Positions 27,317 through 36,681 of a stretch of 64,000 nt of DNA are shown piece by piece; positions within the stretch are counted from its first letter, which is position 1, and each line of letters begins with the position of its first letter. The stretch spans positions 2,408,503 through 2,472,502 of the forward strand of contig NZ_CP050152.1 in NCBI RefSeq assembly GCF_011617245.1, written 5' to 3'. The notes under the pieces were generated by a model. The model made no database searches. It was not told where the DNA came from and was given only the letters and a program-made list of their open reading frames with translations. A program made the translations under genes and the position numbers. Source of the DNA: Brevibacterium atlanticum (GTDB lineage: Bacteria > Actinomycetota > Actinomycetes > Actinomycetales > Brevibacteriaceae).

Positions 27317-28543
27317 ATGAACCGACCTGTCAACGATATGCAACTCGAAGTTCTTCGCTGGGTGGGCGATGGCGCGGACCTGGACAATCCACCGAACGAA
27401 ACGTTCAAGAAAAGCGCGAGTGCACTCAAAGATCGAAAACTCATCAAGGTCAGTAAGAGAAACGGAAAGTGGAGCGCCACGATCACCGAAGTAGGCACCT
27501 ATTACCTTGAACACGGCCGATATCCACAACCGAATCGAGCCCCTTCCAACGACCGTCGAAATCAACTACCCAAGCCTCGAACTTCACCCAGCAAGTCACC
27601 TAAAGATCCCACTGCCGCCACGTCGAAGCCAGGGCCAACACCGACCACGCCCCACAAATCGCCCGACGCTATCGACATCCCGACTCAGCTGCGCCGTCCA
27701 CACAAAGCAGTGCGCGAGATCATCGATCACAAAGCGCGTCTCGACGTACCGACGGAGCTGCGGCAACGAGCTCTGCTCATTCTCCACGCCCTTGCTCAAG
27801 AAGCGATCCGCCGCAATTGGACAGTGAAGGCGAATCCGTCGACGTTCCATCGCGACCCCTGGACTGACCGTCGTACTAGAATCTCACCCGGTGCCGATCT
27901 CTTCACGATCGACGCCGGCGACAAACCGGTCGCGATTCGCCTCCGAATGCGCCAGAAGCGTGTCGAACACAAGCTCACCGACGAAGAGATCAGTCGCAAA
28001 GAGAGATATAGCTGGTCGCACGCACCGAAGTACGACTTCGAGCCCACGGAACGCATGAGACTCGAGATCAGAGAAGGCTCCACAAACGCCTACGCCCTCG
28101 AAGACACTGCTGCAACACAAATCGAGAACAAGCTGGTCCGAGCCATCGAACGCATTGAACAGGCCTCGGTCAAGGAACGCGAACTCGTAGAATGGCGGCG
28201 ACAGCGCGACATCGAGATCGCCGAAGAACGACGGCGAGCGGAGACTCTTCGACTACGTGCGGAACGATACAGCTCGTGGTTCGAAACGCTCGATCTCTTG
28301 AGATCCGACGTCGCCCGTCACCGCGAACTCGCCGACACCGTGGCCAAGCTGAGACAGGCTGTAGAGCACAGAGACCCTGACGACGAGAACTTCATTGCGC
28401 TAGGCGAATATTTGTCATGGTCGGAGCAGCACCTTGAGGACTCCGACCCGCTCCGGACAATCAGACTGCCGCAAGGTGAGCGGCCAGATCTGAGTTACGA
28501 AGAATGGCGGAAGTGGACTCGCCGAAACACGAGACACTGGTGA
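27317..28543 (+). CDS. Unknown 408-residue protein, family recurrent in both elements
   Basis: Residues 1-70 look like a winged-helix domain (QLEVLRWVGDGADLDNPPNE, then TITEVGTYYLEHGRYP). A Pro/Ser/Lys-rich linker runs to about 115. The next part has IDIPTQLRRPHKAVREIID and RALLILHALAQEAIRRNW. A long charged coiled coil (about 270-340, ERELVEWRRQRDIEIAEERR) precedes a Trp-rich end (YEEWRKWTRRNTRHW). Function unknown; DNA binding is plausible. A truncated relative lies in element B at 41654-41893, so the family travels with these elements. Confidence 0.75.
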   Translation: MNRPVNDMQLEVLRWVGDGADLDNPPNETFKKSASALKDRKLIKVSKRNGKWSATITEVGTYYLEHGRYPQPNRAPSNDRRNQLPKPRTSPSKSPKDPTAATSKPGPTPTTPHKSPDAIDIPTQLRRPHKAVREIIDHKARLDVPTELRQRALLILHALAQEAIRRNWTVKANPSTFHRDPWTDRRTRISPGADLFTIDAGDKPVAIRLRMRQKRVEHKLTDEEISRKERYSWSHAPKYDFEPTERMRLEIREGSTNAYALEDTAATQIENKLVRAIERIEQASVKERELVEWRRQRDIEIAEERRRAETLRLRAERYSSWFETLDLLRSDVARHRELADTVAKLRQAVEHRDPDDENFIALGEYLSWSEQHLEDSDPLRTIRLPQGERPDLSYEEWRKWTRRNTRHW

Positions 28544-28651
28544 ATGAGTGCGTGACGTTCCGAAGTCTGTCGGGACAGATCCGTCATGACAGCCGACGCT
28601 CGGTACCGGTCCGACACGACGAAGCTGCGACGTTCGTGACAGTCATGATTC

Positions 28652-29593
28652 TCAGTTGAGGTTGAAAGTCGCAGCGACGGGACGATGATCCGACGCCTCA
28701 GCAACATTGCGCCGACCGGGAGAGTCGGTGACTGATGAAATATCCGCCCCACCGGTGGTCACCGACTCCACCGCACCAGTCAGCGCATGGCTGACCATGA
28801 TGTGATCGATGAGTTCGCGCTGTCCACGATAGATACGTGTAAACCGCTCTTCCTCCGGGATCAGCTGTTCCAGGTTCCACATTCGATCAGCATCACCCTT
28901 GTCGGCCCGATCGAAGCCGGTAGTGCCGAACTCCGAGCCATCCGGGCCGAGCAGAATCTGCGTCGTGGCGGCCTGAGGTTCGTCATTGAGATCGCCGGCA
29001 ACGATAGCTCTGTTCTCACGTCCGTCACCACCGAGTAGTTCGACCGCTCCGGCGCGGACTGCGGATGCCTCTGCTGCTCGTCGGTGGAGAGCATAGACGG
29101 AATAGCGTGCACGTTCGCCCTCGTCCTTAGGTGAGAATCGACCGCCAAGGTACGACAACAGCTTCGACTTGAGGTGGACTGAGACGATGTCGATCGTCGC
29201 GCCGTCTTTGCGAATACGTGCTTTGAGCGCAGGTCGGCCCATCTGCTCAATCGCTCCGCCCTCGTCATCGACCTGTACGGGCGACAACCCGTCGGGGAAA
29301 TCCGAGAGCTCTTCGACCTTGGTTAGCGCCGATTTGGACAGGAATCCGACACGGATGCCGCGGGCGTCCGGCTCGGCCAATGCCGTGCGCCATCGCCCCT
29401 CGAGCCGTCCCGCTAGATCTTCGAGTGCTGACGGGTCTCCGACTTCTTGGACAGCAAGGACATCCAGAGCGAGATCTATGATCGTCGCTGCCGGCGCCTC
29501 CAGCTTGCTCTCGTACTCCTAAGAGCTCTTAGGACCGGAGTCGGCTCCGGGCCGGAATAGGTTCTCGAGATTCCATGTACCGATCGTGACCAT
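28652..29593 (-). pseudogene. Endonuclease/exonuclease/phosphatase family gene with an in-frame stop
   Basis: Starting at ATG 29593 the frame reads VTIGTWNLENLFRPG, the EEP first strand with catalytic Asn/Glu. It meets TAG at 29521-29519 and then continues in the same frame with DLALDVLAVQEVGD (catalytic Glu), VSVHLKS, GDLNDEPQA, LIDHIMVS and ASDHRPVAA (the terminal Asp-His pair). All EEP catalytic motifs are present around one nonsense codon at about residue 25. Downstream translation could restart internally, but without the first strand it should be inactive. It was probably a secreted or cytosolic nuclease/phosphoesterase. Confidence 0.75.
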
Positions 29594-29753
29594 GCACACC
29601 ATCGTGATGGCGCGAAGTGAATATCCGACGAACCAGGGTTGGAACAATGCGAGAACACGTCGCGCGTTCATGGCTCGCCGTCATCTGGCGAACGAACCAC
29701 AAAGCAAGAGGAAGCAACAGGGCATTTCAAGGCCTAGTAACCGATGAGCCAAT

Positions 29754-29815
29754 TGACCGAGCGCATGTTTCTTGCGTATTCTTTTCATCGGATATACGAA
29801 CTATCGTTTCTATAT
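29754..29815 (+). promoter_or_regulatory. Promoter and operator candidate for the TRAP operon
   Basis: TTGACC (29754) and TATTCT (about 29777) form a possible -35/-10 pair. Just downstream, ATATACGAAC (29792) and GTTTCTATAT (29806) make an imperfect palindrome (8 of 10) containing GAA/TTC half-sites, as expected for an IclR-type operator. An IclR gene ends this operon. Confidence 0.45.
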
Positions 29816-29833
29816 GCGAAAGACAGTGAGGTC

Positions 29834-30919
29834 ATGTCGCACTACTCAAAATCCGGTACGCACCCAAGATTCAAACGCTCGTTGTTCCCTTTGGTGGCTA
29901 CTGCGCTGGTGGCGGTCACTTCGACTGCTGGCTGTGCACCCGTGGAGAATCCGGGGAACCCAGCACTCAGCCTGGCCGACTCTTATTCTCCCAAGCACCC
30001 ATTCGGCAAGTACGGCGTCAGCGTCTTCCTCGACAAGCTCAAAGAAGACGGCATCGACACCGAGTACTACCCATCCGGACAAATGGGGAACGCAGAGGAT
30101 CTTGCCTCTCTCATTTCCACCGACAACATCGACATCGGCCCAGCATCAGCTGCGTATCTGGAAGACAAACTTCCTCTGTCCAGCGTTGGAGACCTGCCCA
30201 TGATGACGACAGATGCCTGCGTCTCCTCCGATTCGATGATGGACCTCCTCAACGAGGACGGAATTCTCTATAAAGAGGAATACGAGGACCGCGGACTCCG
30301 ACCACTTTGGGTCTCGATCATCCCCGGGTACGAAGTGATGACGAGCAACACCAAAGTCGAAGATCCCGCCGACGTTCGCGGGCTGCTCCTCCGTTCCTCA
30401 GGCGGAGCATTCGACGTCACCATGGATACCATCGGGGCATCAGCGGTGAGCATGTCGGCGGCAGATACCTACGAAGCGATGACACGCAACACTGTCGACG
30501 GAACCGCCATGCCATTCGTCAGCGTTCCCTCCTACAACCTCGAGCAGGTCGCTAACTATTCGACTAAGGGCCTCAACCTCGGCTCTGTCGGGATCCCGTA
30601 TGTCATCAGTGAACGCACCTGGGATGGTCTTAACTCGCAGGAACAAGACAAAGTCACTGATGCTGCCGCTCAGGCTCAGCAATCGTTGTGCGATGGCCTC
30701 AATAAGGAAAAGTCCGAGGCCGAATCACTGATGAAAGACGCTGGCGTCGAATTCACACCAATCAGTGGCGAGGCCAAAGAAGAGTGGACTCTCGAGCTGA
30801 GCCGAGCGAAATCTGACTGGGCTACTAGCCTCGATTCGGTTGGCCTTCCCGGCACCGAAGTACTGACCGAGTTCGAGAAGGCGGTGACCAAGAATGAGCG
30901 AAATCGATCCAACTCCTGA
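29834..30919 (+). CDS. dctP: TRAP transporter solute-binding lipoprotein (DctP type)
   Basis: The extracytoplasmic binding component of a sodium-driven TRAP uptake system for carboxylic or related acids. ATG 29834 with GAGG upstream gives 361 residues. A basic N-terminus and hydrophobic stretch end in the lipobox TSTAGC (Cys about 35). The DctP fold shows PFGKYGVSVFLDKL, ISTDNIDIGPASAAYLE, and ADVRGLLLRSSGGAFDVTMD with the substrate-coordinating Arg. VPSYNLEQVANYSTKGL follows. Ligand unknown. It is the first gene of dctP-dctQ-dctM-CoA transferase-cupin. Confidence 0.9.
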   Translation: MSHYSKSGTHPRFKRSLFPLVATALVAVTSTAGCAPVENPGNPALSLADSYSPKHPFGKYGVSVFLDKLKEDGIDTEYYPSGQMGNAEDLASLISTDNIDIGPASAAYLEDKLPLSSVGDLPMMTTDACVSSDSMMDLLNEDGILYKEEYEDRGLRPLWVSIIPGYEVMTSNTKVEDPADVRGLLLRSSGGAFDVTMDTIGASAVSMSAADTYEAMTRNTVDGTAMPFVSVPSYNLEQVANYSTKGLNLGSVGIPYVISERTWDGLNSQEQDKVTDAAAQAQQSLCDGLNKEKSEAESLMKDAGVEFTPISGEAKEEWTLELSRAKSDWATSLDSVGLPGTEVLTEFEKAVTKNERNRSNS

Positions 30920-31427
30920 CCACTCCACTCATCGCTACGGAAGCATCCACACGGCGATCGTGTCCACTTCAAAATGGTGTGCGATCGGAGCACTAGCGCT
31001 GATCACTGTTCTCATGCTCGCTGAGGTTATGCTTCGATACTTCGCTGGAAGCCCACTGGGGTGGAACGTCTCGTTCATCGAAAAGGTACTGCTACCTGCC
31101 ATCGTCTTCCTCGGCATGCCGTGGGGCTACGCGGTCAGCGCACACGTCGCTGCGGACATGCTATATGAGCACCTTCCCGCCAAAGTGCAATCAGCCGCGC
31201 GTTGGCTGAGCCTCGCCGTCGTCTTCGTGGGAATCGCTGCGTTGGCTATCGCAGGAACAATAACAATGATCGGAGCACTCAAACACGGTGACATTCCGCC
31301 TCCGCTGTCATCCCAGTTACCGATTTACAGCTGGATCTGGCAGGCATTCCTCCCGCTCGGGAGCCTATTCACCGCTGTCGTCATTCTCCTAGAGTCCAAG
31401 ACCTTCCTCAAAGGCGGTACAGCCTGA
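30894..31427 (+). CDS. dctQ: TRAP transporter small membrane subunit (DctQ)
   Basis: A 177-residue protein with four predicted helices. The first two are WCAIGALALITVLMLAEVML and the region ending GWNVSFIEKVLLPAIVFLGM. A motif PWGYAVSAHVAADML and two more helices (WLSLAVVFVGIAALAIAG; IWQAFLPLGSLFTAVVILL) follow. It links the binding protein to DctM. The start overlaps the dctP end by 26 nt, and the stop overlaps the dctM start (TGATG). Confidence 0.88.
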   Translation: MSEIDPTPDHSTHRYGSIHTAIVSTSKWCAIGALALITVLMLAEVMLRYFAGSPLGWNVSFIEKVLLPAIVFLGMPWGYAVSAHVAADMLYEHLPAKVQSAARWLSLAVVFVGIAALAIAGTITMIGALKHGDIPPPLSSQLPIYSWIWQAFLPLGSLFTAVVILLESKTFLKGGTA

Positions 31428-32719
31428 TGCTAGTACTCACCATCACAGCACTCTTGCTGGCCCTCATCCTGCTCCGCATTCCGATCGCCTTCGCCATCCT
31501 GATCAGCGGAATCGTTGGCCTATTGGCACTCGGCGGACCAGCCGATGTCATCGGCGTTCTGATGACCATCCCGCAAAGCGCAGTCGGCAATAATTCATTG
31601 GCAGCGATCCCGCTCTTCATACTTATGGCGCAGTTCGTCCTCCACAGCGGAGCGCTCTCCAGCCTGTTCGACTCGGCAAAGGTTCTCGTTGGTCGTATGC
31701 GTGGTGGAACGGCGCACGCAGCTGTCGGGGCCGGTGCTATCTTCGCTGCGGTCTCGGGTTCATCCACGGCCGCGGCAGCGACTCTTGCTCATACCTCAAC
31801 CGGGGAACTCATTCGGCAGGGCTACGACAAACGCCTTAGCGCCGGGGTCGTGGCCGCAGCGGGAACATTGGCGGCGATGATCCCGCCCAGTGTGCTTCTC
31901 ATCTTCTACGCCATTACAGCCGAAGCAGGAGTCGGACCGACTCTCATCGCCGGAATCATCCCGGGGCTCCTGGTGGCCGTGGCACTTGTCATCACTATCA
32001 CCATTTTGATCACGTTCAATTCGGCATCAGCGCCGCGAGGCGAAGCCAGCACTGGGCGTGAGAAGTTCCTCAGTCTTGCCGGCCTCTTGCCGATTGCTGC
32101 GCTCTTCATCCTCGTCGTCGGCCTTGTCTTCCTCGGTGTCACGACCGCAACCGAAGCCGCCGCAGTCGGATGTCTAGGTGCTTTGGGACTGATGCTCGGT
32201 AAGAAGAAGCTCACGTGGGCGAACCTGACGAAATCGTTCGCAGAGGCGCTGAGCTCATCGATCATGATCCTGACGATCATCATGGCTGCCCACGTCTTCG
32301 GACATTTCATCACCGAATCGCAGGTGACACCTCATTTGGTCGATTCCCTTTCGGCGCTGCCTGTTGCTCCGATCGTCGTCGTCGCCATCATCGCCTTTGG
32401 CTACCTGATTCTCGGCTTCTTCATGGACCAGATGGCGATCATCGCGCTGACCGTACCGGTGACTCTGCCGGTCGTGACAGAGCTAGGATTCGACCCGATC
32501 TGGTTCGGAATCGTCGTCATTCTGCTGGCCGAAATCGGGCTGATCACTCCCCCACTCGGCCTCAATGTCTTCGTCGTCGCTCAAGCAGCCAGAATGCCGG
32601 TCGAAGATGTCTTCCGCGGCAGTATTCCGTTCGTCTTCGCGATCTTGGCCGTCGGAGTCCTGCTCTTCGCCTTTCCGCAAATCGTCCTCATACTGCCAGA
32701 AATGATGGGAAGTCTATGA
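31427..32719 (+). CDS. dctM: TRAP transporter large permease (DctM)
   Basis: The 430-residue transport subunit has about 12 hydrophobic segments: LLLALILLRIPIAFAILIS, IPLFILMAQFVLHSGALSS, GTLAAMIPPSVLLIFYAI, GFFMDQMAIIALTVPVTLPV and IGLITPPLGLNVFVVAQAA. These are DctM hallmarks, with the cross-over loop AMIPPS and the SSTAAAATLAHTS stretch lining the Na+/substrate path. It uses the cation gradient to import the ligand held by DctP. It overlaps dctQ by 1 nt and the CoA-transferase by 4 nt. Confidence 0.92.
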   Translation: MLVLTITALLLALILLRIPIAFAILISGIVGLLALGGPADVIGVLMTIPQSAVGNNSLAAIPLFILMAQFVLHSGALSSLFDSAKVLVGRMRGGTAHAAVGAGAIFAAVSGSSTAAAATLAHTSTGELIRQGYDKRLSAGVVAAAGTLAAMIPPSVLLIFYAITAEAGVGPTLIAGIIPGLLVAVALVITITILITFNSASAPRGEASTGREKFLSLAGLLPIAALFILVVGLVFLGVTTATEAAAVGCLGALGLMLGKKKLTWANLTKSFAEALSSSIMILTIIMAAHVFGHFITESQVTPHLVDSLSALPVAPIVVVAIIAFGYLILGFFMDQMAIIALTVPVTLPVVTELGFDPIWFGIVVILLAEIGLITPPLGLNVFVVAQAARMPVEDVFRGSIPFVFAILAVGVLLFAFPQIVLILPEMMGSL

Positions 32720-33903
32720 CGCACACACAACCCGTGCAGAATGCTCAGGTCAAAGGCCCGCTCGACGGACTGATAGTTGTCGAGATTGCAACGGTCATTA
32801 TGGGCCCCTTGGCCGGACGGCTCTTCGCCAAGCTCGGCGCAGAGGTCATTCACATCGAAGCTCCCAGCGGAGATGTGATCCGCCGGTCCGGCCAATCCCG
32901 AAACCCCGGGATGTCGGCCGCCGCGCTCAGCCTCGGAGACGGGAAGAAAAACATCACGCTCGACTTCTCAGACGCCGAGGACCAACATACGCTGAACGAA
33001 CTCATCGGTATCGCAGACATCATCGTCACCAACTACCTCCCACGTCAGCGACGAAAGTACGGTTTCGACTGGGACTCAGTTGCTGAGATCAACCCGCAAT
33101 GTGTTCTCATCACGGCGCAAGGATTCTCTTCGAACAGTCCAGAACGTGACCGGCCCGCGTATGACGACATCATTCAAGCAGCCAGTGGTCTCAGCGATGT
33201 CTACCGGAAGTCATTGGGCCGTCCCCAGTACGCTCCGTATGTCGTCGCCGACAAAGTCTGCGCCCTGTCGATGGTCTATTCGGGACTAGCGGCGATCCAC
33301 CGCCGCCATATCACCGGGCTCGGTCAGTGGGTCGATGTTCCCATGTTCGATGTGATGTCCGACTTCAATATGGTCGAACAGCTCAACGACTACACGTTTG
33401 AACCTCCTCTGGGAGACGCTGGCTGGCACCGAACAATCAATCCCGCGAGGCGGCCACACCGCACCACAGATGGATGGGTCTGCGTGCTGCCCTACAACGA
33501 CCGACAGTGGCGAGACTTCCTCGCCATTGATGATCCAACCGTCGCTGACGGAGCTGTGCCTTTTGCGACGAATCGAGACCGCAACGCCCATGTCGAAGAG
33601 ACACAGGCACTCATCGCCGAATTCGCCGCGCATCGGTCGACTAGCGAAGTCATCAAACTCTGCCATGACCACGGCATCCCGGCTCAAGCAGTGAACAGGA
33701 TCGAAGACCTCGTCGACGACGAATATCTCAGACGACGCGGGACTGTAGAACAGGTCGAGCACCCCACCGAAGGCAGCTATTGGCGAACCACGCCGAACGT
33801 CGGCTATTCAGAGTCACCACTGCAGCCAGTCAATCTGGCTTCGCCAGCCGACGGAGATCGCGAGGACATCATGGCCCTCATCGAACAAAGGAGAAACAAA
33901 TGA
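32716..33903 (+). CDS. Family III CoA-transferase (CaiB/BaiF)
   Basis: Transfers CoA between carboxylic acids. The 395-residue protein starts at ATG 32716 overlapping dctM. It has LDGLIVVEIATVIMGPLAGR and LFAKLGAEVIHIEAPSGD, then GKKNITLDFSD, and the catalytic-Asp motif PAYDDIIQAASGL (Asp150/151). It also has GRPQYAPYVVADKV, GQWVDVPMFDVM and the C-terminal half with WRDFLAIDD. In operons with transporters such enzymes activate the imported acid as its CoA thioester; the acid is not identifiable here. It overlaps the cupin by 4 nt. Confidence 0.9.
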   Translation: MTHTQPVQNAQVKGPLDGLIVVEIATVIMGPLAGRLFAKLGAEVIHIEAPSGDVIRRSGQSRNPGMSAAALSLGDGKKNITLDFSDAEDQHTLNELIGIADIIVTNYLPRQRRKYGFDWDSVAEINPQCVLITAQGFSSNSPERDRPAYDDIIQAASGLSDVYRKSLGRPQYAPYVVADKVCALSMVYSGLAAIHRRHITGLGQWVDVPMFDVMSDFNMVEQLNDYTFEPPLGDAGWHRTINPARRPHRTTDGWVCVLPYNDRQWRDFLAIDDPTVADGAVPFATNRDRNAHVEETQALIAEFAAHRSTSEVIKLCHDHGIPAQAVNRIEDLVDDEYLRRRGTVEQVEHPTEGSYWRTTPNVGYSESPLQPVNLASPADGDREDIMALIEQRRNK

Positions 33904-34274
33904 CCAGCGAACCGATCAAGCACTATGTCGGCGAGGAACTCGAGGCCTACACTCCGCCGCGCCACACATTGACATCAAACCTCAGGCTCTTGCCTGGCGA
34001 CGATGCGAACGGCGCAGTCTCAGTCGTACGCGGAACGATCGAACACGGCGGATCTGCACTCCCCCACCGCCATCTCAAGAGCACCCAGTTCCTCCACATC
34101 CTCTCGGGTCGCTGTTCAGTCGAACTCGGTGCACAAACCCTCGAGTTGGGCGGAGGCGACTCAGTCTTGATCCCGACCGACGTCGTCCACCACGTCGAGG
34201 TCCTCTCATCAGAGCCACTTGAGCTCATCAACGTCTACTACCCCGCCCTTGCTGCCGACGACACGATCGAATGA
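33900..34274 (+). CDS. Small cupin protein
   Basis: A 124-residue single-domain cupin. Metal ligands are visible in LPHRHLKSTQFLHILSG (HxH plus conserved Gly) and, 45 residues later, PTDVVHHVEVLS. The start ATG 33900 follows AAAGGAGAAACAA and overlaps the CoA-transferase stop. It may be an isomerase or decarboxylase acting on the imported acid or CoA ester, or a sensor; nothing in the sequence decides. Confidence 0.8.
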   Translation: MTSEPIKHYVGEELEAYTPPRHTLTSNLRLLPGDDANGAVSVVRGTIEHGGSALPHRHLKSTQFLHILSGRCSVELGAQTLELGGGDSVLIPTDVVHHVEVLSSEPLELINVYYPALAADDTIE

Positions 34275-34321
34275 ACATGAAACGTCGGATTGCGGCCGAG
34301 CATGTCATCTAGGCTAGCTTC

Positions 34322-35044
34322 ATGGTTGAGAAGCACCGGACGGTCAGCCGTGTCATCGGCATCCTCGAGTTCGTCGTGCGTTCCCCCAACGGCGCGACAC
34401 TTTCTGAGATCGCCGAACATCTGGACGCTCCGAAGTCATCCGTCTACGGTTTCGTGCGCGGACTCGAGGCAGAGGGCTACTTGAAGGAGAACGCGGCCGG
34501 GCACTTCGTCTTCGGCCTCGGTGCTCATACCCTGCTGGCTTCCCAGGCGACTTCACTCGTCGAACTTGCGGCACCCGTGATGAACACGATCGGGAGCGAA
34601 CTCGGTGAAACCATCACCCTCGCCGTATTCCTCGATCACGAGCTGACCTACGTCCACTCGGTCCCCTCCAACCAGCGGATCGGCTACAACCCCGAGATGC
34701 ACACCCGCCGACCGCTCTGGCCCACGAGTGCCGGCAAGATTCTGTTGGCAGCATCTGAGAGTCCAGAGCTCAAAGCGCACGTCCTAGAGTCAGAAGATCT
34801 AAAGGCAGAAACCCTTAACGCCGAGATCGCATTAGTGCGGAAAAGTGGCTACGGCCTCAATATCGGCGAAACAGTCGCCGATGTATCCGCATTCGCCCTC
34901 GGGCTCAAGATCGGATCCTCCTTGGCCGCAGCCATTACGGTCGGCGGCCCAAACGTCCGAATGCGGCCTCATATTGAAGAAATGGTCAGTACTGCTCGGT
35001 CGGCCATCAACAGCAGTGGTCTCGACGTGTGGAACTTCGCCTGA
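34322..35044 (+). CDS. IclR-family transcriptional regulator
   Basis: The 240-residue protein has an N-terminal winged helix: KHRTVSRVIGILEFVV, LSEIAEHLDAPKSSVYGFVR (recognition helix) and EGYLKENAAGHFVFGLG. A GAF-like effector domain follows, with YNPEMHTRRPLWPTSAGKIL, in which PTSAGK is the IclR effector-site hallmark. It lies 47 nt after the cupin and is the probable local regulator of the TRAP/CoA-transferase operon. The effector is likely the substrate or its metabolite. Confidence 0.9.
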   Translation: MVEKHRTVSRVIGILEFVVRSPNGATLSEIAEHLDAPKSSVYGFVRGLEAEGYLKENAAGHFVFGLGAHTLLASQATSLVELAAPVMNTIGSELGETITLAVFLDHELTYVHSVPSNQRIGYNPEMHTRRPLWPTSAGKILLAASESPELKAHVLESEDLKAETLNAEIALVRKSGYGLNIGETVADVSAFALGLKIGSSLAAAITVGGPNVRMRPHIEEMVSTARSAINSSGLDVWNFA

Positions 35045-35383
35045 GGCTGTGAGCGAAAACCATACGGCGGGCTTTTGTCCGCCACACTGTTGACAAAAGC
35101 ATCCGAGCGGCTCTTGCAGTTTTTCTCAACGAGGGTCGGACGCCATAAGGAGCGGACTGCTACGTTGCGGAGGTCGACTGACTCATGCTGGAGATATGAC
35201 CAACCGTTCGACTGCGTCAATCACCAGTACGACGTGTCCTCGGCCCTGCGGAAGACAGTCAGTTCTTCAGACTTGAAGCAGACAAATTGCACCGGGATGA
35301 GCGTATCTCTTCGGAGTCACGCTACTGGGATCGGATTATCCGGGAACTTGACCACGACGAGCGCGATTGCTTCAATTGATACT
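35045..35383. other. Non-coding stretch after iclR
   Basis: No gene is recognised. Short frames lack family features or ribosome sites. A weak hairpin (GGCGGG/TCCGCC-like with a T-rich loop, about 35066-35083) could end the iclR transcript. TTGACC at 35348 may be a -35 element for the deacetylase. Confidence 0.3.
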
Positions 35384-36130
35384 ATGTCTCATAACTCTGC
35401 CGCCTCTGCTTCTCGCCGAAGTCGCCGCCGGCACCTGCTCGTTGGCACCGCGATCACCCTCGTCGTTCTGTTCGTGTTTGCTTATGGCGTCAAGCGGGTG
35501 ATTCAGACGCGTTCGTGGCAGGTGGCCGGAGAACTCATCAGTCAGGTAGAGACTGATGAACGTGTCGTGGCACTGACATTCGATGACGGCCCAACTGACT
35601 CCGATGCAGATGCTGTCCTCGATGTACTCGCTGACCGTGGGGTGCCAGCAACGTTCTACGTCAACGGCAAAGACGTTGAAGGCAACGCTTCGGCCATGCG
35701 GCGGATCATCGAGGATGGGCATGAGATCGGCAACCATACGTGGAGTCATCGGCGCATGGCGTTCGTCTCCCCCACAACGGTTGCCGAGGAGATCGAACCT
35801 ACCGATGACGCTATTCGCGCTACTGGATACGACGGGCCCCTGACTTTCCGACCCCCACACGGTCAGAAGCTCCTCACTTTGCCGCTCTACTTGGCAAAGC
35901 ATGACCGCCTCACGGTTACTTGGGACGTCGCTTACGAAGACTGGTCGGGCAACCCACAGAGCAGCGACGACATCATCGATGCAACTGTTGAGAACACTCA
36001 GCCGGGATCGATCATCCTTCTGCACCCCTGGTTCGGCAGAACCAACACTCAGAAAGCGATCGGCCCCGCGATCGATCGGCTAAAGGATCAAGGCTATCGC
36101 TTCGTCACGGTCTCGGAGCTCATCGGATGA
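35384..36130 (+). CDS. Membrane-anchored polysaccharide deacetylase (NodB type)
   Basis: The start ATG 35384 gives 248 residues: a basic N-terminus (RRSRRRH), then the anchor LLVGTAITLVVLFVFAYGV. The CE4/NodB domain shows ALTFDDGPT (catalytic and metal Asp), EIGNHTWSH (HxxxH metal ligands), RPPHG (motif 3) and IILLHPWFG with the last His. It likely deacetylates N-acetyl groups on peptidoglycan or another surface polymer. The longer upstream frame has no ribosome site. It overlaps the tetR gene by 4 nt, so both form an operon. Confidence 0.88.
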   Translation: MSHNSAASASRRSRRRHLLVGTAITLVVLFVFAYGVKRVIQTRSWQVAGELISQVETDERVVALTFDDGPTDSDADAVLDVLADRGVPATFYVNGKDVEGNASAMRRIIEDGHEIGNHTWSHRRMAFVSPTTVAEEIEPTDDAIRATGYDGPLTFRPPHGQKLLTLPLYLAKHDRLTVTWDVAYEDWSGNPQSSDDIIDATVENTQPGSIILLHPWFGRTNTQKAIGPAIDRLKDQGYRFVTVSELIG

Positions 36131-36681
36131 GGCCCCGTGCCACCAGCAGGGATCACATCGACGACATCGCGCTCAACCTCTTCCTCGATCGCGGCTATCC
36201 CAATGTCACCACCGAAGACCTGATCAGAGCCTGCGGTGTGTCGCGGCCGACCTTTTTCCGCTATGTGCCTTCGCGTGATGCGCTGGTGCTTGATCACATC
36301 GCAGCATTCGGCGAACAGGTAGCGGGCCTTGTACGCGACAGCGATGGTCACTACGCCTGGGAAGTGCTGCGTGAGGCAATATGCGCAGCAATCAAATCTC
36401 TCGACCCGGAGTCGCGAGCAGGTATGGCATTTCGCATCCTGCAGGCCTCACAGGGTATCCGTTCGTCAGCTCTTGAACTCACCCGCGCCTGGCGAAACCA
36501 ACTCACGGACGCACTCGTGGACAGTTCACACTATGACGGTGATGCGGAACGATGCGAGGTAGCCGCCGCCATGGCGATCGGTCTGTTCCAGATGACATGG
36601 GCGCGGCCTCGAGCAAGTACCGAGGTTCTCCGGAACGCGTTCAACGAGGCACCTTCCCTCACGACGATGAATCCTGACTAG
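36127..36681 (+). CDS. TetR-family transcriptional regulator
   Basis: The 184-residue protein has a TetR helix-turn-helix: HIDDIALNLFLDRGYPNVTT then DLIRACGVSRPTFFRYVPSR, with FFRY where most have Y-Y/FRHF. A helical ligand domain follows. Its translational coupling (ATGA) to the deacetylase suggests control of that gene or autoregulation. The signal is unknown. Confidence 0.85.
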   Translation: MRPRATSRDHIDDIALNLFLDRGYPNVTTEDLIRACGVSRPTFFRYVPSRDALVLDHIAAFGEQVAGLVRDSDGHYAWEVLREAICAAIKSLDPESRAGMAFRILQASQGIRSSALELTRAWRNQLTDALVDSSHYDGDAERCEVAAAMAIGLFQMTWARPRASTEVLRNAFNEAPSLTTMNPD

